A stretch of DNA of 64,000 nucleotides from Artocarpus heterophyllus (GCA_025403435.1 CM046333.1:38275521-38339520); one strand, 5' to 3'. Counted from the stretch's first letter, positions 47,567 through 60,000 are shown. Notes: generated by a model not told the origin, from the sequence alone. Numbers and translations are program-made.

Positions 47567-48092
47567 CACTACAAGAAAAACTACATTAACGACATAGTAT
47601 TTACGACATGTAGTTTTTGAATGTCGTTGAAAAGTACATACAACGATATCTCCAACAAACATGTCGTTAATGACATTTGAAACAATAATTAACAACATCT
47701 ATATAGACGTTGTATTAAAGGTCTCTTTTTAACGACAATAGTTTAGTGTCGGTAAATTATTTAACGACAAGTAGGAGATGTCATCAAAGCCTTAGAGATT
47801 CTATAACACCCTTTATAGATGACATCTTGACCAATATCGTCTGTAAGAGGTGTCGTAGAATCTCCAAGGCTTTGACGCCATCTCCTACTTGTTGTCAAAT
47901 AATTTAACGACAATAAACTATTGTTGTTAAAAGGAGACATTTAATACGGCGTCTATATAGATGTAATTAATTATTGTTTCAAATATCATTAACGATATGT
48001 TTGTTGCAGATGTCATGTATGTACTTTTTAATGACATTCAAAAACTACATGTCATAAATAATATGTCGTTAAATGTAGTTTTTCTTGTAGTG
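47567..48092. mobile_element. CACTA-type foldback element, copy 1 (526 bp)
   Basis: It begins CACTACAAGAAAAACTACAT and ends with the exact inverse, closing TTTTTCTTGTAGTG. It is flanked by AAT on both sides (47564-47566 and 48093-48095), the 3-bp duplication of CACTA elements. Nearly the entire left half is complementary to the right half, with repeated GTCGTTAAA and ACGACA motifs, so the transcript would be one long hairpin. No coding sequence is present. Confidence 0.85.
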
Positions 48093-49910
48093 AATTTATG
48101 TCCCACACCAAACCCAGTCACCACCTCAAAAACAAATTGATAAAGAAAAAAAAAAGAAAAAAAGCAAAGGGAATGTGACGAAAAATATCGGACCTGAAAA
48201 CTAAATTAAAACAGAAACAAAATATCTTCAAGCAATACAAGTACTAGAGTTTAAAGGATCCACTCTTCGACAAGGAAAGACGAGGTCTTGTTAAAAATCT
48301 TTTGCTAGTAAAACATGATGTGAAAGATCAGGTAAAAGGAAAACGGGTGCATGATCCACTCCAGTCTTCAATTCATCAATATCCTATGAAACAATAAGTT
48401 GGAGCGACGGGTGGAGTCACATAAAGCTGAAGGTGGGCGGCTGCTCCCTCTAAGCTTTTTTTCTTTATTATGCTTTTGTATATGAAATTTTATAAAAATT
48501 GTTTCCCATTGTTCTCTTTAAAATTACGCCTCGCCTCTTATCTTATTAGTTCAATCATATCTCCGACTCCACCACTAATTTTTCTTGTTTTGCTCTTGGT
48601 TGGAGCAAAATGCCACCAAACATATTAAACACATATATATACACTGCAAAATAAAAATTATAGCAAATAGGGAGATGAATCAAATGATATGCAAAATTTA
48701 AAAGGTCAAAGAACAAACTCAAGTTGTATAACTTTAATTATATATATGATTTTGATGTCTTGTAGATCAATCCTTTTAATTTAGCCATCAGTCGATCTCA
48801 ATCTCTTAGCAAATTTTTGTAGTCCAAGTCTAGAATGATTCTAATTTGTGCACTACAACTGTTCATTATCCAATCCATATCTGGAAAAGGCACACAGCAA
48901 CATGACAAAAAATCTGGAGAGAGGGGAAAAAATAAAGACAGAGAGAGAGAGATTTAGAATCTTGTACGTTGGGTTATAAGGATTTATATGAGGAAAGGTG
49001 CTCATGTATATTGTATACAGTTGGCATGCATGGTTTCCTGATTCTTCTTGTTCCTCTCTCTCTCTCTCTCTCTTTCTGTCTTGTAATTTTACATTTCATT
49101 TTACATATATTTTTTCATTAATTGGAGAATAAATTTGTCGTTTCTTGGAAGTGTTTGGATCTTGGAGGACAAATCCACATCAGCAGGACTTTTCAATTCC
49201 TAGTCATTCTTTTGCTTTAAACGATTGCAAAACTTTGTAACATTATTTATTTTCTGACCCTACCAAACGGATTTGGTGGGGATCAAAACTCTAAAATTCC
49301 TTGATATACACCACAGACTTTTTTTGTTTTTGTTTTTGTTTTCAAATGTTTCATTATTATTTTTTATTTCCTAATGTGATATACACCACAAAACTTTATC
49401 GGTTAGCTTTTATCTCATGATTTTTTATATATCCCAGTGGGAATCACGAGAAAGGTGGACTCCATTAGAATATTATATATATGTCATACTCGTCACTGCC
49501 TAATCCAAGATAAAAAAGAATCACAACCCCCAAAACTTCATCTATACGGATAAAAGAAAGTCATTTGCCCGAAACCAATTATAACGAGGATCACATTGTA
49601 AACACATATATTTTCCAAGATATCATCACGTATATATATATATATATATACAGATGTATATAGGATGATGCTTACAGTTCATTTTGCATATTTAATTTCC
49701 ATTAACTTCATGTCAACCTTTGATTTATTAATGTTATATGTGAAGATAAGAATGTGCAACTTTTGTTTAATCATAATATATATATGCTAAATGGAAAGAG
49801 AGCGATAAACCATCCTGTCAATCCAAAGCATGTTAGCTGAATCCTTTTTTTAGAAACAAAAAGGCCCACATCACAACAATATTGACACTCTTATTATAAC
49901 TATAAAAAAG

Positions 49911-49956
<46 letters not shown>

Positions 49957-50702
49957 CACTCAACTAACAATCCCATCCTATGCCATGACTACCAATTATT
50001 ATTATTATTTTTTTGTTTTTCCAATTATTATTGATTAAGACAAAGAAGAAAATCTGCAAATATAGTAGCATTACGAATTTACAACTAGGATTATAAAAGA
50101 AAATAAAAACTGGGATCAAAATAAGGCATAAAAATTATCTAGGAACCCTACATGAAAGTTTGGTACTAGTGACATTTATATTAACATATTAATAAACTAC
50201 ATAACACATTGAGTGATTAGACCAAAAGCTGACAACGACACCGAATTTATAATCTATCATAAAGGTAATGTGGAACTCAAATAAACTCATTATGGGTCAC
50301 TTTTCTGGAAACATTTTATAATTTTTAAGAAGCGTAAAAAACAAAAAAATAAAAAACAAAAAACAAAAAGCGTTTCTTACGTGCCTTCTTCTTTTCATGA
50401 TCTCTAGAACATACTATTAATATATTCTTTTAACGTACTTGATAATTTTACTAATTTGATTTATGTCCTGAGATTGCACCTGCCTATATGACATAATGTT
50501 TAATCTTTTAATTTTAACTTATAATGCTTCTTGCCTAAACAACGATATCATAATATGACAATCTTTTTCTCTTTTGTATGGCGTGCGTTTTAGCTAATAT
50601 CAACTAGAACTAGCACTCTTTTTTTTTTTTTTTTTGGGTGGATACGGAACTATACTGTTTTTTAGTGAATGCTTTCTTACAAAATATATATATATTCTTA
50701 CA

Positions 50703-50736
<34 letters not shown>

Positions 50737-53520
50737 TGTTTTCTAGAGAGAGATTCTTTCTTTATTTTTGGGGCTTTTTGGCTATATATATATAGAGAGA
50801 GACTATTGATTCGTCCTTTTTTTGGGGGATATATACCCCATATTAACAAATAAACACACACACTTAAAAATACATGATCTATATATAACGTAAAAGGGAC
50901 CTCCTTAAACAAAATATAAAATATGCGTATATTAAATTAAGCTATTTATGGCGCAAGGTATATATGCTTAATATGTAGTTTATGTATCACAACTATAAAG
51001 AGCAAAAAGGGGAATAGTAAAAGGTGTTAGGCATAAGTCGAATCGGTATAATTTATACTTGGGGATAATCTAGGCTAATCAGAGGAATATTGCAAAAGTT
51101 TAAATAAAAAGATGCTACAACATTGAACATGGCTGGTTAATAAGCTTAGCTAGTTCGTTTAGTTATTAGTAATACTATTTTTGATGATGCTATTATGCCC
51201 AATATTAAAAAGAACAAATAGAAGGCAATTAGAATAAAACTAGTATACATATTTGAAGAAGAAATTATAGAAGAATAAAATGAGCATAGAAGCATCAATT
51301 CTTTTGTATTAACTTTAACAAAGTACTAATTATAACTCAAAATTACTCTGTTTCAAATAATTTAACAAAAGAAAACTTAAAGACATAAAGAGAGAGAAAC
51401 CGCGTAAGACAAGCATCAAACAAAGAATAGTGGCCTAAGAATGTATCTTTAATTTAATTATAAGCTTCTCATGGTTCCTTTGGTGTGCGGCTTCAGAATA
51501 GTGTGGTCTAAAACTTTATGATTTGAACTTGTGTTCTAAATTGTGTGGTTTAAACGGTAGTTTTAAACTAGCGTTTAGAATATAAATGTTTAAAATAATA
51601 ATAAAAAATCACATCAAGTTTAAAATGAGAACTAGTATTTGAAAAACTATGGTTCATAAAAGAAAAACAAAAATGAGAATGGTTTTTACTGTAGAAAATA
51701 GTTTAAACCATGTGAACTTGAGGAGGGACAAAGTTTGAATTTTAGAGGTTTTGGTGGTTTTCAACCGTCTTTATGATTTGAACTAGCCTTAATTATTATT
51801 CCACCAAACTTCATTTGAGTCTTTTTATTATTTGAACTGTCTTAAATGGTTTTGAACCTACATACTAAATAGCTTGTCAATAATTGCTATACAAGAAGGA
51901 TCTTACCGCACGATAAAAGAAGCACTTGTCTCATGTTTATTGGATAGATCATTGTTGCACGAGTCCTTGAGAAGATATAGATAGAGCTCAAGTATAAAAA
52001 CAAAAAAGAATTAGAAGAAATTATTTTAGGAAAAAAAAAAAAACAAAATTTGTTTTCTTTTGGCACATTGTAATTTACAGTTTATTCAAGGGTGGGTCTA
52101 TTGCCATTAATCAATACACTTTGAGCACGCCTTTAATCAGAAAAAAGAAACCATATTTTATCAGACATCAAGTTAGGTAACGTTTGGGAAAAAAATTACT
52201 GTTTTTGTTTTCATTACAATCCATCGTTGTTTGTTCTTTCTCTAATCAATGCTACTTAGAATTGTGTATTTACTATAAATTTGAATAAAAAAAGTTACAT
52301 GTTTTTTCAATTATTAGTTTAAGGTGTCTGAAAAATATTTTTTAAAAACATACTTATGTCCTTAAAATTAATTTTATTTATGAAGAACTAAGTAATAATA
52401 AAATTTATTACAAATCAGTGTCAAAAGATGAAGCCTTTATTTAATCAGAACTAATACTAATTTTAAACTCTTGAAAAGGCAAAAATATCTGGAAAAGAAA
52501 AATAAATAAAACAAAAAAGTGAAAAAAAATCAAATACTTACAAAATATTCATTCAAATTTCCCATAGATAATGATTTTATTAGGGTGTGGAAAATGAAAG
52601 ATCGGACAAAGATGAATGATAGGAAAAAAAAAAAAAAACTTATGACCTATTTGATTTATAGGTTTGAACAAAAATTCAAATTTATTTGAATTGTCAAAAG
52701 AGCAAATATTATGACAAAAAGATTTGAATCAAAAATTTTTTTGTTCAAATCTACGAAAAGAACTAGAGGTGGATTGATTAAAATTACTCTTACTCTTTTC
52801 CCTTTCATTGGTGTTATATATGCAACTACATCACCTTGAATCTCTCCCATGATCATTGATATATCATATATATGACGCTAATTTTTGTCATTGTTTATTG
52901 AGAACGAATAAGAAAGAAAATTCTATTTTATAAAGTAGATGACTGATGGAGGAATAATAACAATAAATAAAATTATTGGACTTTTATAATGTGTTTTTGT
53001 AAAATATTGAGATTAACTTATAATTTTCCCTAATCCAACAAAATTTCTATGCATTTTTATCGCATTTAAAATCCACCTTTGTTATCAGATTTAGTTGAAA
53101 ATAGTACTTTTGCAAAGAGATAGTATTATTTGTTATAAAAAGAACTTATGGTTACTTAGAGAGAATCCTCAAATTAGTGACTTTGAAATCAACATTTCTA
53201 TTTTAAACTTTTTTTTTTGAAGAATTTGATTTATGTTGCTACTCCACATTCCAATGCACAGCTTTTTCCTTTAAATTTAGGGATAATGATTCGAATTCTA
53301 CACCTTACAATGGAGTTAGGTATAGAACTAATGTTTAAAATATGCCTATAACCAAAATGCACATCGTTTTTATGGATTACAAAATAGTTTTTTCCAACAA
53401 TTAATTGTGAGTAAATCCAATATTAACAATGAAATTTGATTGATTAGAAAATATTAAAGGTGAATTTTATATGATTAAAGAAGTAAGATAATTTCAATAT
53501 CTTTTAAGCTAGAAGATGAA
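48093..53520. other. Intergenic, 5.4 kb, gene-poor
   Basis: No gene was recognised. It contains (CT)n near 49054-49073, (AT)n runs near 49630-49650, 49914-49953 (40 bp) and 50703-50722 followed by (GT)n, and many A/T runs. Short GA-rich patches near 48930 and 50795 have no coding meaning that I can see. Confidence 0.4.
49914..49953. repeat. (AT)20 microsatellite
   Basis: An uninterrupted 40-bp AT run, the longest in the window. Confidence 0.9.
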
Positions 53521-53524
53521 TATG

Positions 53525-53745
53525 CACGTACTGATTAAGTGCAGTCTCTTTGAGACGACAACTTTTTGAGGCCTGATCTATTTGAGAAGCACTCCTTGAG
53601 GCCGACTTGAATGCAACCTCTATGAGACACGAACTCTTTGAGGCACGACCTGTTTGATGTTATCTTGAGAGCAACCCCTTTAAGGCTGACTTAAGCGCAA
53701 CCTCTTTGAAGTGCTACCTCTTTGAGGTTGTCTTGGTACAAGCTC
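53525..53745. repeat. Degenerate minisatellite, ~20-bp spacing
   Basis: The motif (A/C)CTCTTTGAGGC(A/C)GAC, with variants such as CTCCTTGAGGCCGAC and CTCTATGAGACACGA, recurs about ten times at roughly 18-24 bp spacing. Units are diverged. Confidence 0.55.
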
Positions 53746-54299
53746 TTCATGTCAACCAGGTGCGAGCTCATCAAATATCCCTAAAGTGTGCTCTTTTTTT
53801 GTTTCATGGTTAAGTCGGGAGTTTGTTTGAGGTTATTCACAAGGTTGATAGACGTCATTGACCTAGTAGTTTTTTTGTAGCTATAAGTTGTTTAATGCTT
53901 CTTAAATAATTCAAATTAAATTTATTTCAAAGCTTTCAACTCTAAGGTTGTTGACATAGAATGATGGCTTTAACTAGGGGTGTTCATGGATTGAATAACA
54001 CAGTTTAGGGGTCAATCCGTGATCTAATTCACGTATCAGATTGAAAAATCCGTAAGACCCTCAATCTAATCTAATCCGCGAACAACGGATTTTACGAATT
54101 AGAATCTGCGAATTGATAGATTGACATAATCCTTCTCTTCGTTGGTTATAATTTCAAGGTCATATATTTTAGCTGTGGTTTTTGGAACGTCAAATTTCCT
54201 CACATTCAACCATGCTTCTTTCTATTCTGCCTAAAGAGTTTTAGAGACAACAAGAAGAAAAAGGCATAGCTGTCCCTGACTTAGGTCGTCGAGCTGATT

Positions 54300-54680
54300 C
54301 AAAGTGGCGTAAGCCGTAGGGAGGTTATCTCAAGCTTAATGTTAATATGTCGGTTCGGTACGGCATTTCGAGGATAGGGGTTAGTGCTATGATTTAGGGG
54401 ATGATGGGGAGGTAGTGGCCTGTCTTGCTAAAAGGATGGAAGGCAGTTTCAGCCCACACTTAGCTGAATGCTTGGCAGTTCGAGAAGGTTTAGAATTTAC
54501 ACGTCAGTTTGGTTTTAAGGTTGCTGAGTTGGAAACTGATGCAACAAATGTTGTTGTGGTAGTCTTAATATTTCTTGACATTGAGGGTTTGATGTTATTA
54601 GGCCCTGGTGGTATGTCTTGCAATTTTGTTCTTCGCTGTGAGAATATGGTTACCCACCTGTTGGTTAATTCCTTGTTTAA
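54300..54680 (+). pseudogene. RNase H-like domain fragment (RVT_3 type, LINE-related)
   Basis: The plus strand reads DDGEVVACLAKRMEGSF (from about 54396), then HLAECLAVREGLEFTRQFGF and ELETDATNVVVVV, the RNase H-like fold seen in plant LINE-derived proteins. Upstream, YLKLNVNMSVRYGI (with a stop later) is the expected first strand with its catalytic Asp replaced by Asn. A foldback MITE is inserted at 54681, and a possible continuation follows it. It is a dead fragment. Confidence 0.65.
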
Positions 54681-54857
54681 GGTGGTGTTTGGAAGGTGGT
54701 GGGAACCGGTGGTGGGAACCACTTTTACTGTAGCATGTGAAAGCTTTACACTGTAACAATTTTTTAAATTGTTACTGTAATATGTGAGAGCTTTATACTG
54801 TTTATAACTGAATTTGTGGTGGAAACCGTGGTTCCCACCACAATGCCAAACAGGGGG
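54681..54857. mobile_element. Foldback MITE, copy 6, with TAA duplication
   Basis: It begins GGTGGTGTTTGGAAGG and ends TGCCAAACAGGGGG, 177 bp, flanked by TAA at 54678-54680 and 54858-54860. This is the best preserved copy, with a strong central palindrome (AACAATTTTTTAAATTGTT). The TAA duplication points to a Tourist/PIF-Harbinger origin for the family. Confidence 0.75.
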
Positions 54858-55426
54858 TAAGAGTGATTTAAATGTTTTGGAGGTGGATTATATTTCCCGT
54901 TTGTTAGTTCTATTATTATTGCCGATTTAGCTTCTTCATAAAATTTCAATATTTCCCTAAAAAAAAAACATGGGCAGCCTAAAGTTCATTTAACTCCAAA
55001 TCTAAAAACAAATTAAAAAATAATGAAAGAAATGAACTAAACTAACAAAGGACTAAACAAGAATTAATATTCAGTCGAACAGAAAAGAAAAAAGAAAAAA
55101 GAAAAATAAAAATAAAAAAGCGGCGTCTAACATTTTGTGCAATTAGAGAATTGCTCATCAACCAAGAAGTGAAGCTTGGAATCGCATCAACAAGGCTATG
55201 GGCTGAAGAGAATCCAAATTCAGAAAAGAAGACGACTGAATTAAGGGAGTGTGGCCGGTTTTGCTTCTGCAAAGAATTAAGGAGTGCAGCTGGAAACTCT
55301 GATAGTCTAGTTTTGTATACTTATTAGGGCAATAGGGGGATCATTTGGGTTTGAATAGCAAATAGGGTTATGGTGTTATTCTTAAAGTAAGTAAATAGCA
55401 CATTTTTAAAAATATTTAAGTATATA
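54858..55426. other. Intergenic, no recognised feature
   Basis: The first 90 bp may be the end of the RNase H-like fragment. The rest is AT-rich with an A-rich patch at 55080-55120. No gene was recognised. Confidence 0.35.
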
Positions 55427-55580
55427 GGGACCGTTTAGTATTATTTTTAAAATAGGTAAAAATATTTTGTTTTAGAAAATGAAAATTTTTTAGGAATTGT
55501 GCTGAGAATATTTTAAAATTTTTGTCTTGAAAAGCATGCGAAAACATTTCTAAAAATTTCAAGAACAAAAACAAATGGGG
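55427..55580. mobile_element. Small MITE, ~154 bp (family copy 2)
   Basis: It begins GGGACCGTTTAGTATTATTT and shares its order of motifs with 16332-16488, including TTTTTAAAATAGGTAAAAAT and TTTTAAAATTTTTGTCTTGA. The right end is less clear. Confidence 0.5.
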
Positions 55581-56985
55581 TTATAGTATTTCTGTAATTA
55601 CAAGCTCTTTTTAAACATTTGAATTTCTAATTTTACCTCCTCCTCATTCTTTTTCTTTTTGTTTTTGTTTTCTTTCCTTCTGTTTTTTTTTCTGCTACTC
55701 GATGTTTCTATCTACGTCATTTTATACAAAAATAAATTTTGTTGTACTTTAAATGGACTATTTACTAAATAGGATTATATTTTGGTTTATTTATTTTTAT
55801 TATCAATTAATGATGCCTAATTTCCTTTTTTTTTAAACTTAATAAAATGATTCATAAGCTTTGAGAAGTATTAGAAATTTTTAATTATATATATACTTGT
55901 ATTAATATATAAAATTTATAATATATATATATATATCAATTTATGGATTGGTACGAATTGAGAAATTCTCAATTTGTAATTCAAGCTATATATATCAGAT
56001 TGGAAAAATCTCAATATAAAATCAATCTATATTTTTTATAATCCAATCCAATTTAACCCGACAGATTAAATTTGATTGAACGGATTAGATTTCGTGAACA
56101 GTCCTAACCTTGACCATTGAAATTATGGTATAACAAGTAGTATTCACGAAACCAACAAAAGCAATCACTGGCGGTCTCTCTCTCTCTACAATGTGGTTCC
56201 ACCACATGAATGAATCAAATCGATAGAACCAATTCATAACGAAACCAAAAGCAACACAACACAACCTGTTTGGTTTAGTTTGAAATTTATAAATATAGAT
56301 TTCGTTTACGATTTGGCTTATAAAGAAAATTAAACCAAATCAAATTAATAATTATTTTTATATGTGTTTGAAAGAGTCATATACATTTATATTCTTTTCG
56401 TTAAAATATGGTTTGTTCACTGATTTAAATGTTAACTTCTAATTTTCTGAAATTTCAATCTTTAGTATTTGATTTTGAATTATATTATTAGTTTCGTAAT
56501 TTGGTTATAGATTTTTATGATTGGTTGATTAATTCTAACACAAAAAAAAAAAAAAAAAATCGAAGCAAACACCAATTATATCTTTAGTGATCAATTACTT
56601 CACTATATGATGCGTTTGGTTTGGGTTCAAATGTTTTATTTTTATTTTTGGAAATGGGATTGAAAATTCTCAAACTAACTTCAGTTTACAGTACCACTTA
56701 AAATACGCAGTTTACAGCGATAGTGAATATACATGTGTTGAGAATCACACACACACACACACACATATATATATGCACGCGCACTAGAGTATTTTCTAGT
56801 TGATTCGTTTGATTATTGCTTCAGCAGTTAAGAAATTTGAAAATTTTTAGAATCTGAAAAGGAGTAATTGAAGTAAAGGGCAATTTTGTCCTCCAAAAAA
56901 CACGATGGTTTAATTTTATTTTTTTTTCATAAAGGTTTTAAGTCAGTTATGGAATAACGGATGACAACAGAAGTGAAGTTATCTA
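55581..56985. other. Intergenic, AT-rich, with microsatellites
   Basis: It contains (AT)n near 55918-55935, an A run near 56545-56560 and (AC)n(AT)n near 56747-56774. No gene recognised. Confidence 0.4.
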
Positions 56986-57298
56986 GGGCATTTCTAGCTC
57001 ATAATACTAAAATAATATAACTGTCACATTAAATAGTAATTTTATCTTTAATCCGTATACTATTTTTAACACCAAAAAAGAATATTCTCAAAATATTTTA
57101 TTTCATCTTATTTTTATATATCAAGAAACTTTAAAAAAGAAAAAAAATACAAACTAGGATGGATGAATAATAACACGTTAAATTTGATATGCTTTTGTTT
57201 ATCTCTTCAAAATTAGGTGAATAAATAGAGTTTGCTTACAGACGTTTTTAACGTCAATTAGGCAGATTCTGTAAAAATATAGTATATTGGAGAAGCCC
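56986..57298. mobile_element. Candidate MITE, 313 bp
   Basis: The ends are weakly inverted: GGGCATTTCTAGC at left and GGGCTTCTCCAAT as the reverse complement of the right end. CTA and TTA flank the ends. It resembles the GGGC..CTCCAAT termini of several plant MITEs. No second copy was found. Confidence 0.35.
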
Positions 57299-57493
57299 TT
57301 AAACATATTTTCTATTGGGCCGCATTCTCGGCTCGTAGGCCCAAATATTCAATTAGATCTTGGACTAGTCGATGTCGACTGTCAAGTCAAATAAAAGAGT
57401 ATACAATAAATACCATCAGTGTTCGAATAGGATCAATAATTTCATTCAGACTAAAATTAGGATCAGAGTTTGAATAGACTTATAAAAATGCCT

Positions 57494-57508
57494 ATTTATA
57501 TATAAACT
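57494..57508 (+). promoter_or_regulatory. TATA box of the SIN3-like gene
   Basis: TTTATATATAAACTT lies about 100 bp before the ATG, followed by a CT-rich leader (57538-57585). The gene thus still has a promoter-like start. Confidence 0.45.
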
Positions 57509-57603
57509 TAATTTTATATATATATTGCTTCTATTCTCCACTCCGATTCTCTCCTTCTCTCTCTACTTCTTTCTCTTTGCAAAAACCATCCGTCATCAAC
57601 AAA

Positions 57604-58520
57604 ATGTTTAAGAAAGAAAGAACAAAAGCTGTAGAAGAAGAAGCCAAGTCTTTTTTGAATAAGGTACGTCTTTCTTCACAATTAGGTGGTAGCAACAACA
57701 TGTTACTATCTTTTTTGATACTTTTTTAGCAAGTATCAAAACAAATTAATATGTGCAAACGAGGTTTATAATTGTCTCAAATATGAACTTTTTGCTCATC
57801 ATCCAAATTTGCTTAAAGAGTTTAAATGACTTTACATGAGAGAAACGTCAAAAGGGACAAACCCTAATTCCTGCATATCATATAGACATAAAATTAAAAT
57901 TGATGCCAAAAGATCAGACCCTAGAGTGACTAGGGACGTGTTGGAAGTAAAGCAAAGTCAATGCAATATTCAAGATGCAAAAGAAGTTGTTCCCAATTTG
58001 TTGAAGGAAGATGTTAAAAAATTGAAGATAAAGCACCCCATGACAAGAGGTTTCAAAACTTGCACGCAGAGTTACCAACTTTTACTCGAAGACGACGATC
58101 CTGTAAGTGCATCAACTGAAAGGATCGGAGATCGAGAACCTAGTGTTGAACAACCGTGTTAAGCTTGTAGCTCCTAATTCATCCTTTCGCCCGCCGATAC
58201 GAGGTAAGGCAGAGCAAGCTTTGGACGCTGTCGAGGATGAATTGTACATGCAGGATATGTTCTTGGAACATCTCAAATCAGCTGCTATGAATGTGGAGGT
58301 ATTGTTGAACATGCTTGAGACGGATGAGCAACTCGCTTTGACGACTTGGCCAGATGATATTAAAGACCATCTCACTGCTCAAAATCTGACGTGCATTGAA
58401 AATTTGTATGGTGAGCATGGTCTGGACATGATAGGAGCGTTACACTTGAATCCAAGGAAGGCTTTAGATGCAATATCACTTCGCTTGAAGCAAAAGTTGA
58501 GGACATTGGGTTTCAATTGA
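57604..58520 (+). pseudogene. Short SIN3-like gene, with a stop and a frameshift
   Basis: Exon 1 (57604-57663) reads MFKKERTKAVEEEAKSFLNK and ends at a GT donor. A likely exon 2 from 57734 continues a paired amphipathic helix domain (ANEVYNCLKYELFAHHPNLL, then KEFK) and meets TGA at 57827-57829. The frame reopens at once and reaches TRGFKTCTQSYQLLLEDDDP, the start of the histone deacetylase-interacting region. A frameshift near 58110-58130 then leads to ENLVLNNRVKLVAPNSSF and LTAQNLTCIENLYGEHGLD, and the end RLKQKLRTLGFN. SIN3 scaffolds bring histone deacetylases to promoters. Full-length plant SIN3 proteins exceed 1,000 residues; here only one helix domain and a shortened interaction region remain. 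It is probably a pseudogene, or a truncated derivative if the lesions are bypassed. Confidence 0.65.
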
Positions 58521-58599
58521 GCATGTTTTTTCCCCTTTAGATATTGTCTATTACAGCTTGTATTTTATCTTTCCCGTCTTTTTTTTTTTTTTTGGAATT

Positions 58600-59010
58600 C
58601 TGAATGAACATATGTTCTGAGCAACATGTTAAATATAACAATTTTATTATGGTTATTTAATTATAGTGGGTTATTTTTTAAGTGTTATTTGTGAAAAGTC
58701 TATAGGCTACTAACCGAGTATGTGGTTTAATGAGTGAATATTTAATACCGATTCAACTAGGTTTAATGAGATTTTAATAGAAAAGTATATAAAGGCATTA
58801 TAGGTTATAATCCTCAAGATATCAAACTATTCGACAGTTTTTTTCTCTCCCCATCAAGAAGACCCATTGAAAAACTGAAGTGATTTGATTGAGGCAGACA
58901 ATAACTTGTTCATCTATCATCATGGTAATTCTGCAAAAGAACCTATAGTTGATTCTATGGATACATGTATTTATTATTTAATTCAGTTTCTTGATAATTT
59001 GGCATGATAT
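58600..59010 (+). repeat. Direct repeat, copy A, LTR-like
   Basis: About 400 bp similar to 59565-60000, including TCAACTAGGTTTAATGAGATT, TATATAAAGGCA, CTCCCCATCAAGAAGACCCA and the closing AATTCAGTTTCTTGATAAT. The TATA-like box and layout recall an LTR. A CACTA-type element interrupts its 3' end. Confidence 0.75.
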
Positions 59011-59537
59011 CACTACAAGAAAAACTACATTTAACGACATATTATTCACGACATGTAGTTTTTGAATGTCGTTAAAAAGTACATACAACGACATCTCCAA
59101 CAAACATGTCGTTAATAACATTTGAAACAATAATTAATGACATCAATATAGAAGTTGCATTAAAGATCTCCTTTTAACGACAATAGTTTAGTGTTGTTAA
59201 ATTATTTAACGACAAGTAAGAGATATCGTCAAAGCCTTAAAGATTCTACGACACCCCTCATAGACGATATTGGTCAAGATGTCGTCTATAAGAGGTGTCG
59301 TGAAATCTCCAAGGCTTTGACGACATCTCCTACTTGTCGTTAAATAATTTAACGACACTAAACTATTGTCGTTAAAAGGAGACCTTTAATACGACATCTA
59401 TTAGATGTCGTTAATTATTGTTTCAAATGTTGTTAATGACATCTTTATTGGAGATGTCGTTGTATGTATTTTTTAACGACATTCAAAAACTACATATCGT
59501 AAATAATATGTCGTTAAATGTAGTTTTTCTTGTAGTG
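59011..59537. mobile_element. CACTA-type foldback element, copy 2 (527 bp)
   Basis: It begins CACTACAAGAAAAACTACAT and ends TTTTTCTTGTAGTG, flanked by TAT on both sides (59008-59010 and 59538-59540). It is closely similar to 47567-48092 along its whole length and equally self-complementary. The matching place in repeat copy B is uninterrupted. Confidence 0.88.
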
Positions 59538-59564
59538 TATGATCCTAGAGAAATTAATTCTAGT

Positions 59565-60000
59565 TATATTTGTTGGGAAATTTAGTTTCCCATATGTTGT
59601 GGGCGCCATATTAAATGTAACATTTATATTATGGCTATTTAATTATAATGGGCTATTTTTTTAAGTGATCTCTTTATAGAAAACCTATAAGCTACTAACC
59701 TGGATATGGGTTTAATTAGTAGATATCCAATATTGACTCAACTAGGTTTAATGAGATTCTAATAGAAAATTATATAAAGGCAGTGTAGATTAGGGTCCTG
59801 AAAATATCAAATTATTCTACAGCTTTCTCCTCTCCCCATCAAGAAGACCCATTGAAGAACTGAGTGATTTGATTGAGGAAGAAAATAACCAGTTCATCTA
59901 TCTATCATAGTAATTATGCAAAAGAACTGAAAGTTGCTTCCATGAATATAAGTATTTATTTATTAATTCAGTTTATTGATAATCTGACATAATATGATTT
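59565..60000 (+). repeat. Direct repeat, copy B, LTR-like
   Basis: It begins near TGTTGGGAAATTTAGTTTCCC, a TG start typical of LTRs, and runs parallel to copy A to AATTCAGTTTATTGATAAT and CATAATATGAT. The TATA-like TTATATAAAGGCAG is at about 59772. No primer-binding site or internal region was found. Confidence 0.7.
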
